NCBI GenBank assembly: GCA_905250115.1
Contig: CAJNOI010000162.1
Span: forward strand, 140,394 to 204,393
Reading direction: 5' to 3'
From: Adineta steineri
Taxonomy: Eukaryota; Rotifera; Eurotatoria; Adinetida; Adinetidae
Length of the DNA stretch: 64,000 nucleotides
The notes beneath the pieces were generated by a model. It was not told the DNA's origin. It worked only from the letters and a program-made list of their open reading frames with translations, and made no database searches. Both the position numbers and the translations under genes were made by a program. Positions 1-10,612 of this stretch are shown piece after piece (within the stretch, counting starts at the first letter, position 1; every line of letters starts with the position of its first letter).

Positions 1-106
1 TTCTTATTTGATGCCATTTACTATTTTTTTTTTCGAAAAAAGTTAAACCAATATAATATATTGATCTAAAACAAAATATTCAGATTAATCCCATGTCGAT
101 AATTCC

Positions 107-242
107 GAACGTCGTTTTAGGCATGAAACGGCTAAATTCGTGCACGAAACGGCCGTGAACGGATGTCGTTTATCGCCGTTTAACACCGTAATCCGTATAC
201 CCAGATTTGTATATATAGTTTCATGCCTAAAACACGACGTTC
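107..242. mobile_element. Short foldback element (MITE-like)
   Basis: Inverted repeat of about 23-25 bp. The left arm at 107-129 reads GAACGTCGTTTTAGGCATG and onward. The right arm at 218-242 is its reverse complement apart from a 2-base insertion. The roughly 90 bp interior is richer in CG than its surroundings (AAACGGCCGTGAACGG). There is no ORF. The size and arms suggest a non-autonomous DNA transposon. No clear target-site duplication was seen, so the superfamily is open. Confidence 0.55.
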
Positions 243-1030
243 TTTTGACGTTTGATACATGAGAGTACTCAGGTCCATTAAAACGGAGTCGATTACGATC
301 CGAAAAAGATCGATAAATGGTGCAATAACGGAATCTTTAAAGCCGTATACGGTTAAAATATGAACCCTTTTCAGTCCATATCTGGCCGTATGATCTGAAT
401 AGACAGCAACTTTCTGTGATCATCACCCACGCCTTCCCTACCTCACTCCTGTCTGTCATCCTAGTGTAACTAAATACTTACCATTTAATCTATTGTTATA
501 GATAATCTAAAAATTAAAAAAAAAGAATTTAAACAAGTAACGCTCATCCGATGGATTCGCTGGCTCTTTTCTGAAAGAAAACTTCCTATGATTATCTTTA
601 AAAATAATTTTGATTTTCATTATATATTAAGAAAGGAAATTTGGACAGGATCTACTTATCATGAAATCTTAAACGAACATGTTTTATTTTTAATTTGAAG
701 AAGACACAATCATTCGCAGCCGTACGTTTTATTTTTTGAAAGACTGACCTAATTCAAATAGTTTTAGGAGTTGTGCTGCCACATATTTGAGACTTTTTAC
801 ACTTTTAAAATGTTCTCGGCTAAGCAACCTTAATATTCCTCAATAATCAGAAAAATTAATGTCATGAAAAAACTTGATTGTCTTTCCAAAGTGTATGGCC
901 TAAAATGATTCCCTAAACATCTACTGTATAAACGTTTTACCATTTTCAAAAATAGAACTTAAACTCGAGTTCATTGTCCTCGATCACGTCTAACCAATTT
1001 CATTACCGATATCTGACCATATTTAATTGT
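243..1030. other. Gene-free AT-rich stretch
   Basis: No supported gene. Near 541-570 there is a short stretch resembling 4845-4880 (both contain a CGCTC...GATTCG...CTCTT core), perhaps a decayed copy of the membrane-protein exon noted there. Confidence 0.4.
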
Positions 1031-1108
1031 TCTTGAGGGTGTGGATGTGGGTGTGAGTGCTGTTCTTTTTTCACGTCTAAACTCATAATCACACCCACAC
1101 CCTCAAGA
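1031..1108. repeat. Telomere-like foldback element
   Basis: The left arm begins CTTGAGGGTGTGGATGTGG and the right arm ends CACACCCACACCCTCAAG. They pair as an imperfect palindrome around a roughly 35 bp AT-rich spacer. The arms are degenerate TGTGGG units. This is one of the clearest members of the family described in the findings. Confidence 0.75.
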
Positions 1109-1127
1109 GCTTACATTCGATCAATTG

Positions 1128-1526
1128 TTCCTGAAGTTACAAGAAAAAGAACATAGTGAAATATCTGTTAAACAACTGGAAATCAAATTGATTCAATGTG
1201 AAAATCCAGTTGAATTACAAAGTCTGAACAATGATTTGATTTCTTCAAAAATAGATATATTTAACGCAGAAGAAATAATCAAGAGAACTTTTCAGTTCTA
1301 TTTAGAATTTAAAGAAGATTTTAGTAAGATCCAAAAAATTACTATTTATAATTATTTTAATTCTTTATTTTTTGGAAAAGATAATGAAAAAGTTGGAATA
1401 AATTTCAGTCTTTTTTTTAAGTCATTTTTCTTAGTAAACATTGTGCCAACAGAAGTGATGAACGTCCTTTTAAATGATACCCTTTATATCGTTTTCATCT
1501 TTCTCCTTCCCTTTCCTTTTTTTTAG
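1128..1526 (+). CDS. Unrecognised ORF, possible gene fragment
   Basis: About 130 codons are open. The first two thirds are charged and helical-looking (many Lys, Glu, Ile, Asn). The tail is hydrophobic and low-complexity, ending in a poly-pyrimidine stretch that looks like read-through into non-coding DNA. There is no convincing ATG at the start; the open frame begins just after the foldback element at 1031-1108. I do not recognise a family. It may be an exon of a larger gene or chance. Confidence 0.2.
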   Translation, partial: FLKLQEKEHSEISVKQLEIKLIQCENPVELQSLNNDLISSKIDIFNAEEIIKRTFQFYLEFKEDFSKIQKITIYNYFNSLFFGKDNEKVGINFSLFFKSFFLVNIVPTEVMNVLLNDTLYIVFIFLLPFPFF

Positions 1527-2320
1527 CTAGTTCTATCGTTTCATGTTCTCCCTTTCTCTCTCTAGTATATAAACCGGTGTTGTATGTTAAATAGTTACAT
1601 TTGGATGTAGTATTTAGTCGAATAAACATCGTGCTTTAATGCACTATAACTATGTCTCTCCATTTGTCATAATGATGAGTATGCACCTGTAGCTCATTTA
1701 TATCAATACCCAACCAGTGGTAGAGCTGCATATTCCATATTTTCCTTTACAAACATACTTGCGAAAGAAGAAAAACAAGAAAAAGTCTTTTTATTAATAA
1801 AAATTTATCTTTCAATAACTAGTTGTTTTTGTTTTATATTTTTAATATTCTTTTTTTCTTAACGTATAACTTTTTTCAAATTGTAGATAAATATGCATCA
1901 AATATTTGTATTTATTAGAAGAATCTTTCATATTATTTTAAAAAATCTATCATCTTAGATTGATATAGAAAAAGTTTTCTTTGTTTATATATTTCTAGAA
2001 AAAGATTATGTAGTCCTTTCCTCTTTGATTATTTCGATTTTCAATAATAGTTTTCTATTAATTTTACTTCCAAGAAAAAGTTTTAATAGTTTTCCAAAAG
2101 AAATATTTTTTTAGAACTTTTACCTCTGCCTATTTACTTTTTCCAATATTCAGCAATTAGTACACTGTAAAAATTATATTATATTATGTAAATGCTTTTT
2201 TTTCTTCTCTATCTGGACATATTAATGTTTATATTTACTCATAGAAAATCATTCTCTCTATATATATAGGATGAATAATTGGTTAGCGGTAGAAATAGCC
2301 ATAGTAAATAATAAACAAAA
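1527..2320. other. Gene-free AT-rich stretch
   Basis: Long A/T runs, no supported coding region, no clear repeat. Confidence 0.4.
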
Positions 2321-2377
2321 AAGGATGTGGGTGTGGATGAGCACATATTATATGATAACTAACCCACATCCTCAAGA
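2321..2377. repeat. Telomere-like foldback element
   Basis: The left arm AAGGATGTGGGTGTGGATG pairs with AACCCACATCCTCAAG. A further C-rich copy (CCGCATCCTCAAC) follows at about 2391-2403. The spacer is about 25 bp. Confidence 0.6.
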
Positions 2378-2879
2378 TTATTCATCGTGTCCGCATCCTC
2401 AACAATATAAATTCTATCATCCTCATTATCAACATAAATACCATCAGGAAAATTTAGTTGATTAGATTTATTTCCTCGTCCATTTTCCTCCAATAACAGT
2501 CGATGCATTCTGCTTCCATTTTGTATTGTTATCAATGATAACAGAATGAATCAATTGTTCTATAAAAGATTTAAAAAAAACATTTCAATTATTTTCTTTT
2601 TTTTCTATCTAAAAATTGTCTTTTTTCCAATAAAGCATATTTTATTTTATTAAACACAATATTTCGATATCACTACATACACATCACAATAAGAAGGTAT
2701 GTGTGGATATAAATGGATAAACTATGAGTTCAATGATCTTTTCGATATAATTCTCTAGAAGTATAATACATGGCTACTGGCAATTGAAAATTAAACTAAT
2801 TAATATCATCATTCAAATGATATATCTAAAACTCAATAAAGAAAAACTCCTGTTCTAAAAAAACATAACACTTATTGTT

Positions 2880-3840
2880 GTTCTATTAGGGTTAACTTCT
2901 ATAAACCAAAATATGCAAAAAGAAAACAAAAGATGATTCTTTTTTTTTATTTAATACATCACTCTATCAGGTTTGACTCTGTTATTGATGTTCATAGTTG
3001 TGTTTTTCTATCTAAACTTGAATATTTTTAAAATCTAAAATCAATAAAACTCTTCTTTTCTTAAAAATAAATCTACGCATTGTCTCATTGAATATTGTTT
3101 TTGTATTTATGTTATTTGATATGTTTTATTAATTCATCAATCTAAAACGAAATAAAACAATTTTTGTAAATGTTTTCATGTATTTCTACATGAGTTAAAT
3201 AATCACTTTAAAATATTATGACATTTGGAACGAAAAAGTTCTATATCAACAGAAAAATGAATCATACTTCCTTTTTTGAAAAGTTAGTTTTAAATAAACT
3301 ATTGACAGATGTGAGTTTTGATTTTGTGTTAATGTAAAATCTCTCTTGAATAATATTTATTTTGATTATTTACAGGAATATAAAAAGAGAAAATCATGGA
3401 ATGACGGCAAATGTTTCATAAAATACATTAAAAAAGAATAAAATATTTATTGTCGGAAATGTTTTGTATTTAATACAATCAACGCGACTCTTTTTGTTTT
3501 TTGAAAAACTATTCCAGATGTTCATTTTCATGATCACTTAACACTTCTGAAAAAAGTTCATTTAATGACGTCTTCACAATCTTCTGTTGATTATTTATCA
3601 TGTTCTTCTTTACATTGATAGATAATGAATTATTTTTGCACTGAACAGATAAATGACTAAAATTATTTGTTTCTTCTACACGTTCATAGCCAGCATATAT
3701 AAGATATGGAAAGAAAATTTCTAGTCTTTTCTTATCTCTATTCTTTTTGTGTATAGAAGTGACTTGATTTCGTTGAATGATATTTTTGATCGAATGTGCA
3801 TAGAATCTGGAAGGTCCAATGGAGAACTTAATAATAATCA
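2880..3840. repeat. Segmental duplication, copy 1
   Basis: Similar to 5945-6780 in the same orientation, about 3 kb away. Similarity is highest at about 3370-3640, where long stretches are almost identical, including the 3' end of the minus-strand ORF at 3509. It fades toward 2880, where only shared phrases remain (TTAATACATCACT..TCAGGTT). The high-identity core covers the ORF end and its 3' flank. Confidence 0.8.
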
Positions 3841-3841
3841 A
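3509..3841 (-). CDS. Unrecognised duplicated small protein (3' exon?)
   Basis: An open frame of about 110 codons. The C-terminal 45 residues are basic, then acidic, ending NELFSEVLSDHENEHLE. The copy at 6536-6757 keeps these last residues almost unchanged, and that conservation after duplication is the best evidence that the frame is translated. The N-terminal half is Ile/Lys/Arg-rich and the start codon is uncertain, so this could be the last exon of a larger gene. No domain recognised. Confidence 0.4.
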   Translation of the reverse strand: MIIIKFSIGPSRFYAHSIKNIIQRNQVTSIHKKNRDKKRLEIFFPYLIYAGYERVEETNNFSHLSVQCKNNSLSINVKKNMINNQQKIVKTSLNELFSEVLSDHENEHLE

Positions 3842-3950
3842 GAAGAGTTAGCAATATTCGATGTCAATAGTAGTAACGTTGGTGTTTGTGCAGGAGTCTG
3901 TCGAGTATACAGATTTGTGAGAAGAATTGTGTTTTTAAAGAAGTAATAGA

Positions 3951-4009
3951 CGGTGTCGGTGTGATATTATAGCAATCTTTCATGTGTATCCACACTCACA
4001 CACCCTCAA
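3951..4009. repeat. Telomere-like foldback element
   Basis: CGGTGTCGGTGTG on the left and CCACACTCACACACCCTCAAA on the right, spacer about 25 bp. The arms are more degenerate than in other copies. Confidence 0.55.
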
Positions 4010-4669
4010 AAAGTATGAAACACGAAAAGTAATAAACTGTCACAGTCGTATTATCAATAAGAAATGTTTTACAAGATGAAGTCACGGATAAGTGTAATGT
4101 GAATTCAATATATTCAATAACAATATGCATATCACTCATACTCACATTCTCAGAATAAATTCATCAACTTTAAGATATTATTAATGATAGTTTTATTTTG
4201 AAGTATTTATGAATAAATATTTTTAATTTGAAAAAGCAATATATGCTGCAAACTACAATAGAAAATACTGTCATTTGCATGATGTTTGATATAGTTGTGC
4301 ACTATTCAAGTGAGTATTACTGTTAGAAATATCATTAACAACGAAAGCATCACCATCCTGAGGATGTAGGTATGGATGAAAGTAATGGTATGGGGTGGAT
4401 GAAGAAGTGAGAGTCAATATAGATGAAGGATCATTACAATACTACGTCTGAACTCTCAAACTAATTTATTTTTTATGAGTTATTTCAGATGAGAAACTAA
4501 CTAGTTTGGATGGAAAAATGTTCACCAATAAGACTGTCTTTAATAGAACATTCACCAGCGGTGAAAGTACAGTAGATTTTGCAATTTGTGACGAAATAAT
4601 ATTAATATAGGATATATGTCAGAGCTCACATTAATGTTATTATTATAGATAAATGATAGCTTGCACTCA

Positions 4670-4888
4670 TCAGTACAAGTATGAAAAGTGTTTTAGTTTA
4701 TATTTAATAGATAGTGAAATTGACAAAATTCTGGGAGACGTATTGACGACATTATAAAGCCCACTAGTTTTAAAAAAATCATGCTGCTTGTTATTGTTGA
4801 CGGCGATAATAATGGTAATAGTGGTGATAATTATGATGATAACAAATAACGCTCGTCTAGTGATTCGGTCAGCTCTTTCTTGTAGCAA
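4670..4888 (-). pseudogene. Possible remnant of a single-pass membrane protein
   Basis: The N-terminal part is basic (ERADRITRRA), followed by a very hydrophobic Ile/Thr run that would make a membrane segment, then NNNKQHDFF. After that the frame looks like random AT-rich translation. The basic-then-TM layout matches the start of the protein encoded at 5121-5891 and of the gene at 20737, so this may be a decayed N-terminal exon of such a protein. Weak evidence. Confidence 0.25.
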
Positions 4889-5120
4889 TTCTCTTGTACA
4901 ATCCTACTGAGGTTTTTATTTGTATAACACGTAAAAACTGACCTCAGATTCGAGTTCTTTGACATTGATTATCTTTCAGTCAAACTTTTTGAGAAAGAAT
5001 ATTCTTTTTAATGATTTTATTTTACTTTTCGACCAATCAGTGACGTGCGGACATACACGCAAGCAAGGAAACAAACAAACAAACAAATAAACAAACAATT
5101 TATTTTTGCAAGAGTCTTCT

Positions 5121-5891
5121 CTAGCCTAGTGATGAAAGTAATGATGATAATAATGATTGTGATAATGATGATGATGAAAATAATAATGATAATGATGGTG
5201 ATAATGATAATAATAATGTTTTTTGTGATTCTGATATTGATGACTTTAATGATACGAATGATGGTGATCCTAATAATGGCATTAATGGCACTAATAATGA
5301 TATATTTGGTGATGTTAATACTGATGTGAATGCTGTGCATTGTGGTGCTGACATTGATTTGAATAATGATGATAATGATGAAAATTGTGATTCCGACATT
5401 GATGATAATAATGATGATAATGATTTTTTTTGTAATGATGATAATGCTGATACTAACGTTACTAATCTGGATAATTGTTCTGATGATAATAATTCAAATA
5501 TTGATGATAATGGTGGTAATGTTGATTCTGGTAATGTTAATTCTGGTAATGATAATATTAATGATGAGAATGATGAGAATTTTGATGGTGATAATGATGA
5601 GAATTGTGGTGATGATAATAACGATGATACTGATAATGATGATATTGCTATTTTTGTTGTTGTTGTTGTTGCTGTTATTGCTATAGACGATGACGTTGTC
5701 GTTGTTGTTGTTCTTGATGTTAATATTGATGTAAGTGTAGTCATCTCCATTATTGATGCTTTTTCTCTTTCAGTTTTCGTCAGCAAAAGAGTAGTTGTTG
5801 CGACAGCTGCAATTACAACAATACAAATAATGATAAATATTATCCAATTAAATTTTCTTGCTCGACGATGTTCATGTCTAGAATAATACAT
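5121..5891 (-). CDS. Type II membrane protein with Ser/Leu-rich ectodomain
   Basis: A 256-aa single-exon ORF with ATG at 5889-5891. Residues 1-14 are basic and aromatic (YYSRHEHRRARKFNW). Residues 15-38 form one strong membrane segment (IIFIIICIVVIAAVATTTLLL), giving an expected cytoplasmic N-terminus. A Thr/Ser linker (about 50-80) follows, then about 170 residues built from degenerate SSLSSLL/SxxQFSSL units with scattered Pro and only one Cys. The basic-TM-low-complexity plan recurs in bdelloid orphan proteins and in the gene at 20737. The opposite strand is also open as Asn/Asp-rich sequence because the DNA is built of GAT/AAT units; I prefer the minus strand because of its ordered N-terminus. 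It ends with TAG. Function unknown; a surface coat or stalk role is a guess. Confidence 0.55.
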   Translation of the reverse strand: MYYSRHEHRRARKFNWIIFIIICIVVIAAVATTTLLLTKTEREKASIMEMTTLTSILTSRTTTTTTSSSIAITATTTTTKIAISSLSVSSLLSSPQFSSLSPSKFSSFSSLILSLPELTLPESTLPPLSSIFELLSSEQLSRLVTLVSALSSLQKKSLSSLLSSMSESQFSSLSSLFKSMSAPQCTAFTSVLTSPNISLLVPLMPLLGSPSFVSLKSSISESQKTLLLSLSPSLSLLFSSSSLSQSLLSSLLSSLG

Positions 5892-5944
5892 TCTTTTTTG
5901 GTGATTTATTTTTATTCACAATATATACATACAATCTTCCTGAT

Positions 5945-6780
5945 GGTATTGTACTAGGATTAATTACTATCGACTAAAATATTCAAAAATCCAATAAGAC
6001 TATTTTCTCCCTATCTAATACATTACTTCGGCAGGTTCAATTCGGTTGATGGTGTACATAGTTGTTGTTTATCTGAGTTTGAATATTTATGAGATTTGAT
6101 GTTTTATTAATGCATCAACCTAAATTGAAAGAAAACAATTTCTAAATGAAGTTTTCATTTATTGTTATATGAGATTATTAGAAATAGTTTTGTATGAGTT
6201 GAATGAAAAATAAGTCTTCTCTTAAATAATCACTTTAAAATATTCTAACATTTGGAACAAAACAAATCCTACGTCAATAGAAAAATTTATTTTATTTCCT
6301 TTTTGAAAAGTTAGTTTTGAATAAACTATTGACAGATGTGAGTTGTTATTTTGTGTTAATGTTAAATCTTTGTTGAATAATATTTATTTTGGTTATTTAC
6401 AGGAATATAAAAAGAGAAAATCATGGAATGACGGCAAATGTTTCATAAAATACATTAAAAAAGAATAAAATATTTATTGTCGGAAATGTTTTGTATTTAA
6501 TACAATCAACACGACTCTTTTTGTTTTTTGAAAAACTATTCCAGATGTTCATTTTCATGATCACTTAACACTTCTGAAAAAAGTTCATTTAATGACATCT
6601 TCACAATCTTCTGTTGATTATTTATCATGTTCTTCTTTACATTGCTACATAATGAAACTTTTTTGTAGTCAATGGAATGATGACTAAAATTATTTGTTTC
6701 TTCTACATGTTGATAGATAGTATATGTGAGATATGATGTTTTTGATCGAATAAGCACTGAATTTGAGAGTTCGAACGGAA
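5945..6780. repeat. Segmental duplication, copy 2
   Basis: Direct-orientation counterpart of 2880-3840. The stretch from about 6300 to 6650 is nearly identical to copy 1. Relative to copy 1, the ORF lacks the segment between the KNII and VEETNNF residues, an internal deletion. Confidence 0.8.
6536..6757 (-). pseudogene. Truncated copy of the 3509-3841 ORF
   Basis: It shares VEETNNFSH and the last residues NELFSEVLSDHENEHLE with copy 1. The upstream homologous coding sequence (IITKFS..SIKNII at about 6735-6810) lies in another frame, after an internal deletion of roughly 80 bp. So this copy is probably broken, unless a different splice pattern restores it. Confidence 0.4.
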
Positions 6781-7131
6781 AATTTAGTAATTATGAAGTA
6801 GAATGAGAATTTGATAAAGAATTGCTGAAGATTATGGATTCTTCACGAAAGTAAAGTCTCATTATGAAAATAAAACAATCGATTCCTATCGGCATTGTAT
6901 CATAATATGACTTTAGATGTACATGAAGTTATGTAATCTATAACTGGCAAATAAGATTTCATGGCAGGTCTTAAACATATACAAATGTCTTTTGTTTCTA
7001 CGAATGATGAAACCCAAAAGAAAATCGTATGATGCAAAAAGGATTTTCATTGTTTCTTTTGTTCAATATCGACCAAAAACGTTGCTATTTTTTTATTCTT
7101 CTTCATTCGGGTGTTGAGATTTCTTCGCAAC

Positions 7132-7555
7132 TTATCGACGATGACAGTACGACAGAAGTAATGCACCAGAATACAGTACAATTGCTAGAAGAACACAAAT
7201 CATCAGTAGTGTGAGAAAATGTTGTGGATTTATATTCATCACAATACCTAAATAATACCATTCAATACATATATTCGATTAACCAATTATGCTCCTTACC
7301 ACACAAGATAAGACTAAGAAGTAGTGGATTGACAACTAATCGTTGATTAATAAAATCAAATGATAATGAAAAAATTGATGAGAAGATCAAACCAGTAAAC
7401 GAATCAAGAATGAATAGACTTGTACTTGATAATCCTATGATCCATATAAAAACAATCTATGCTATTGTCAACATCAATCCAGCCAGCCAAATCATACTCA
7501 ATACTATATCAACAGATACAAAGAAAGCCACGATCGCACAGATCAAACGACCGAT
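7132..7555 (-). pseudogene. Multi-pass membrane protein, nonsense-mutated
   Basis: Two exons on the minus strand, 7555-7300 and 7247-7132, join in phase across a 52-bp GT-AG intron (GTAAGG...TTTAG). The product has about four hydrophobic segments: IGRLICAIVAFFVSVDIVL, SMIWLAGLMLTIA, a third around FIWIIGLSSTSLFIL, and the last LTLLMICVLLAIVLYSGALL ending in SYCHRR. One in-frame TAG follows LMLTIA; a Trp codon (TGG) there would fit the membrane context. The upstream exon(s) were not found. It resembles four-TM (MARVEL/tetraspan-like) topology, but no family motif was recognised. Possibly a recent pseudogene. Confidence 0.5.
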
Positions 7556-7792
7556 CTAAATAAATAGTTTAAAAAATTTTTCAACTTTAATTTCATTTTA
7601 TATGACAAATAAATCGAATAATAATAGAATAGAATAGATTTTATTTTATCTTTTAATTTAAAAAAAAATAATAAAATAATTTTTTGATAATGTAGAAATA
7701 TAAAATATTTCATTTTATTTCACTCTTTTTCTAATATTATTAGAAAACACTTTTAAAATAAAAGAAATATTTTCATACTCAGCCAAAACGCA

Positions 7793-7806
7793 GGTAACGC
7801 ACAGAC
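7793..7806 (+). repeat. GGTAACGCACAGAC repeat, outlying copy
   Basis: The same 14-mer recurs at 8147-8162 and 8165-8180 (one mismatch each), inverted at 10441-10455, and direct at 10597-10612. All copies bracket the transposase gene at 8373-10179. Confidence 0.6.
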
Positions 7807-8140
7807 GTTTTTTCAACTTTAAACGATTGTATCTGGAGAACGGTAAGAGGGAGAGATCTGAAATTTTCAACAAATATGTAACTAAACAAGTTCTATAATA
7901 GTTCAAAGTTTGAACATTAACGGTTTAGCCAGTCCCATTTTATAGATCAAATACTAGTCGAAACACACAGACAAAAAAAGCCCTTGCTTTTTAGTGAATA
8001 CGAAAGACATGATAGATTCTACGAACGACTCCATGTTAATGAATTTTCATAACAGAATATTTTGTAGCTGAACATCTGGGCTATCTATTGGTAAAAAGAA
8101 AATATGAATTACTTGAAAAATGAGTGAGTTATTGACAAAA

Positions 8141-10460
8141 CTTGAAGTAACGCACAGACATTTTGGTAACGCACCGACATGTATTTACATAAAAATTTGC
8201 TAATCTTAAAATATTATTTCTAATCTAAAAATATCGCTTTAAAACATCGAAATAATAATGTTTATTTATATTTCAAGCGTTTAGCACTGATTTTTTTATA
8301 TTTTTGCTAACGCTTATACATGTTCTTATTGATACAAAACGACAGAAATTTTTTACTAAAAAACGTTAAAAATTAGAAAAAAACAGTCCATTTTGATGTT
8401 GCATCACCATACATTCGGCATTCAATGACATCGGGACGAATAGCAATAACAGTATGTAATTTCTGAGTATCTTTTACGGACTTCGTCGTTGCAAATACCT
8501 GTTGAAGTTTCAATTTTGATGCATCTATATCCGTTTGATAGATTTCATCGAGAATAATTGTGTTCGTTTTCGTTATGGCGATAGAAATAAAATCAGTAGC
8601 TGATCGACATTGTTTTTTCACCATTATTTCTAGCCACACCATCCGTTTGACCATACCACCTATAGCATCGACCACCCCTTTACCATGTGATGTAGCAAAA
8701 AAATTCCATGATAATTTTAAGTTGTATTCAGCCGATAACCGTGACATATTTTGGAATAAGTATCTTTGCTTGAACTACGACGCCGCTCCGTCGCTGAAAA
8801 ATACGATCTCCTCCAAATCCGGTAAATATTGATTGAGTTTACTAATGATGTTATTCAAGCATACGTCAACACAATACTTATCATGAGTTAGATTATTCGA
8901 TACTAACGCGAATGAATAATTAACTGCACCACACCATGCGTGTGCAGTAAAGATTGATAACGCTTTTGTGTTCCAGTATGCAGCCTGAATAGCGTCCTGT
9001 TCTTCCATAGCGAAATTCTCGGAATAATCGACTTGTAAAAGGACTTTCCGATCATCCGTATCTTCTTTGATTCGTTCAAAGAGGCTACTTTGAGCACGTT
9101 TTATGAATACATGTAAGAGATATTGTTCAACAAGACCAGATAAATGTTGAACACAGTCTTTAACAGTTCCTTCCGATTCCTGTTTCTCAGCACGGCCACT
9201 AGTATTCTTCCATTGAAACCATTTAATCTTTATTGCGAAATCAACGATGTTTCCTCGAATTTTTGTCTCGAAGTATTTATCGCATGTCTTGCAGTTCGAT
9301 GACATGCATACTTCGTTCGACTCATCACATACCAGAGCACTTGTAAACGTTTGTAAATCCGAGCACATTCCACCTTTAACATGTTTCACTAAGGCTTCAA
9401 GTAATAGGTTTACATTTTCGTGGTATGCACACACGCATACACGATGGCTCATTAATGCTTTGATTAATACATATCCTGGACGTAATTCTGCGAAACTTGT
9501 TCGAGCAATAACTGGATCTATAAAGAAACAACATATTACTACTAAATTATATACTATCAAAATAACCTGAAGTAGAGGTACAGTATTCCGACAGAAACAG
9601 TTGATGTGCTTCACGAATGTTATATAATAAAATTCGCTTCTGATGAGTCGATTTTGTTCCATTCTCCCTGACGACGATTGTATCCCGCTTTCCAGGCATC
9701 TGATACGATATGTCATCTCGACAATAAAATTTAATAATATCATCCTTCACTTTAAGCGATACTTGTCGAGTAGAACGCTTATGATGAGATTGACTTATTA
9801 ACCCAAGAGATTGAGCAATTGTTTGTATCACTATCTTTTTCTTTGATGGATCTTGTGGAAGACATCTAGTCACTTTTCTAATCGCTTTACTAAGAATCTG
9901 CTTTGAGCTGAATGATGCACTAAATAAAATGAAATAAATTAGATGCTTCATAGTGATGCATGTAAAAACAACATACTTCAATCGCCGATCATTAGCAGCA
10001 CGGGCAGCTTTACGGGCTGTTGCATCACGTTTACGAGACTGTTCTCGCTGGAAATCAGATAACTGACTACGCATATTTCTCATTCTTTCACGATTTTTTG
10101 CTTTCATAGCATTATGACCACCTTTTCTCTTCAGATTTTCTCGATAACGCTTTTGTTTTTGAGCGGCAGTGAGCTTCATATTGAGCAAATGTTTTCCAAA
10201 TCAATAAGTACGATAAATTTCTTATATGACGAAAAAATCTAGAATTATTGAGAATGTAAATAATAACGAGGTTTTCTCGAAATCCCACCAGAAACTTTTA
10301 TATTTTTATCCTGTGTTTTATTCTCAGTAATGTAATCAGTCATGAAAACAATGCAGAACTATATCAGATTTAAAATTGTATTTGAATTAGATGATTTACA
10401 GTTGATTTATGTATGAATTAATATAAGTTTTTCCAACCTCGTGTCTGTGCGTTACCAAAT
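8141..10460 (-). mobile_element. DNA transposon carrying a DDE-like transposase gene
   Basis: The transposase gene (8373-10179) is bracketed by copies of TTTTGGTAACGCACCGACAT (8161-8180) and, inverted, its near match GTGTCTGTGCGTTACCAAAT (10441-10460). A further copy (AGTAACGCACAGACAT) lies just outside on the left. The inverted arrangement suggests terminal or subterminal repeats of the element. The exact ends and the target duplication were not resolved, and direct copies at 7793 and 10597 could mean the element is larger or that nested copies are present. Confidence 0.55.
8373..10179 (-). pseudogene. DDE-type transposase-like gene with one in-frame stop
   Basis: Three exons, complement(8373..8517-side joined as 9977..10179, 9567..9919, 8373..9517), keep frame across 57-bp and 49-bp GT-AG introns to give 567 codons including the terminal stop. 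The N-terminus (about 1-65) is a strongly basic Arg/Lys-rich helix (KQKRYRENLKRKG..). The C-terminal half has the pattern VDYSENF, then EIVFFSDGAAS, then NFFATSHGKGVVDAIGG-VKR. The three aspartates in these blocks are good candidates for an RNase H-fold DDD/E site. Codon 433 (8775-8777) is TAG, directly after SDGAAS and before FKQRYLF; Gln is the likely ancestral residue. The family resembles long transposase-like proteins of many invertebrates; I cannot name the superfamily. The single lesion implies recent inactivation, if it is not an assembly error. Confidence 0.7.
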
Positions 10461-10612
10461 TGCTTCGCACTGACGCACTTGAACCAAAAACCAATGTGTT
10501 CATTGGATAGCCTATCAAAAGTAGACGGAGGATTAGTATGAGTTTTGAAAATAAACTGCTTTAGTAACACCTAAATATTTACTAAACTTGATTTTCGGTA
10601 ACGCACAGACAT
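10441..10612. repeat. Right-hand GTAACGCACAGAC repeats
   Basis: An inverted copy at 10441-10455 and a direct copy at 10597-10612 (GGTAACGCACAGACAT). See the transposon entry. Confidence 0.6.

Noticed and set aside
5326..5886. Plus-strand Asn/Asp-rich ORF
   Set aside because: It is the antisense of the better-supported membrane protein and results from GAT/AAT-biased DNA; no ordered start or domain.
7430..8777. Reassigned stop codon as explanation for in-frame TAG/TGA
   Set aside because: Well-supported genes here end with TAA, TAG and TGA (for example TAG at 5121 and 37463, TGA for the Ly6-like gene), so the standard code applies.
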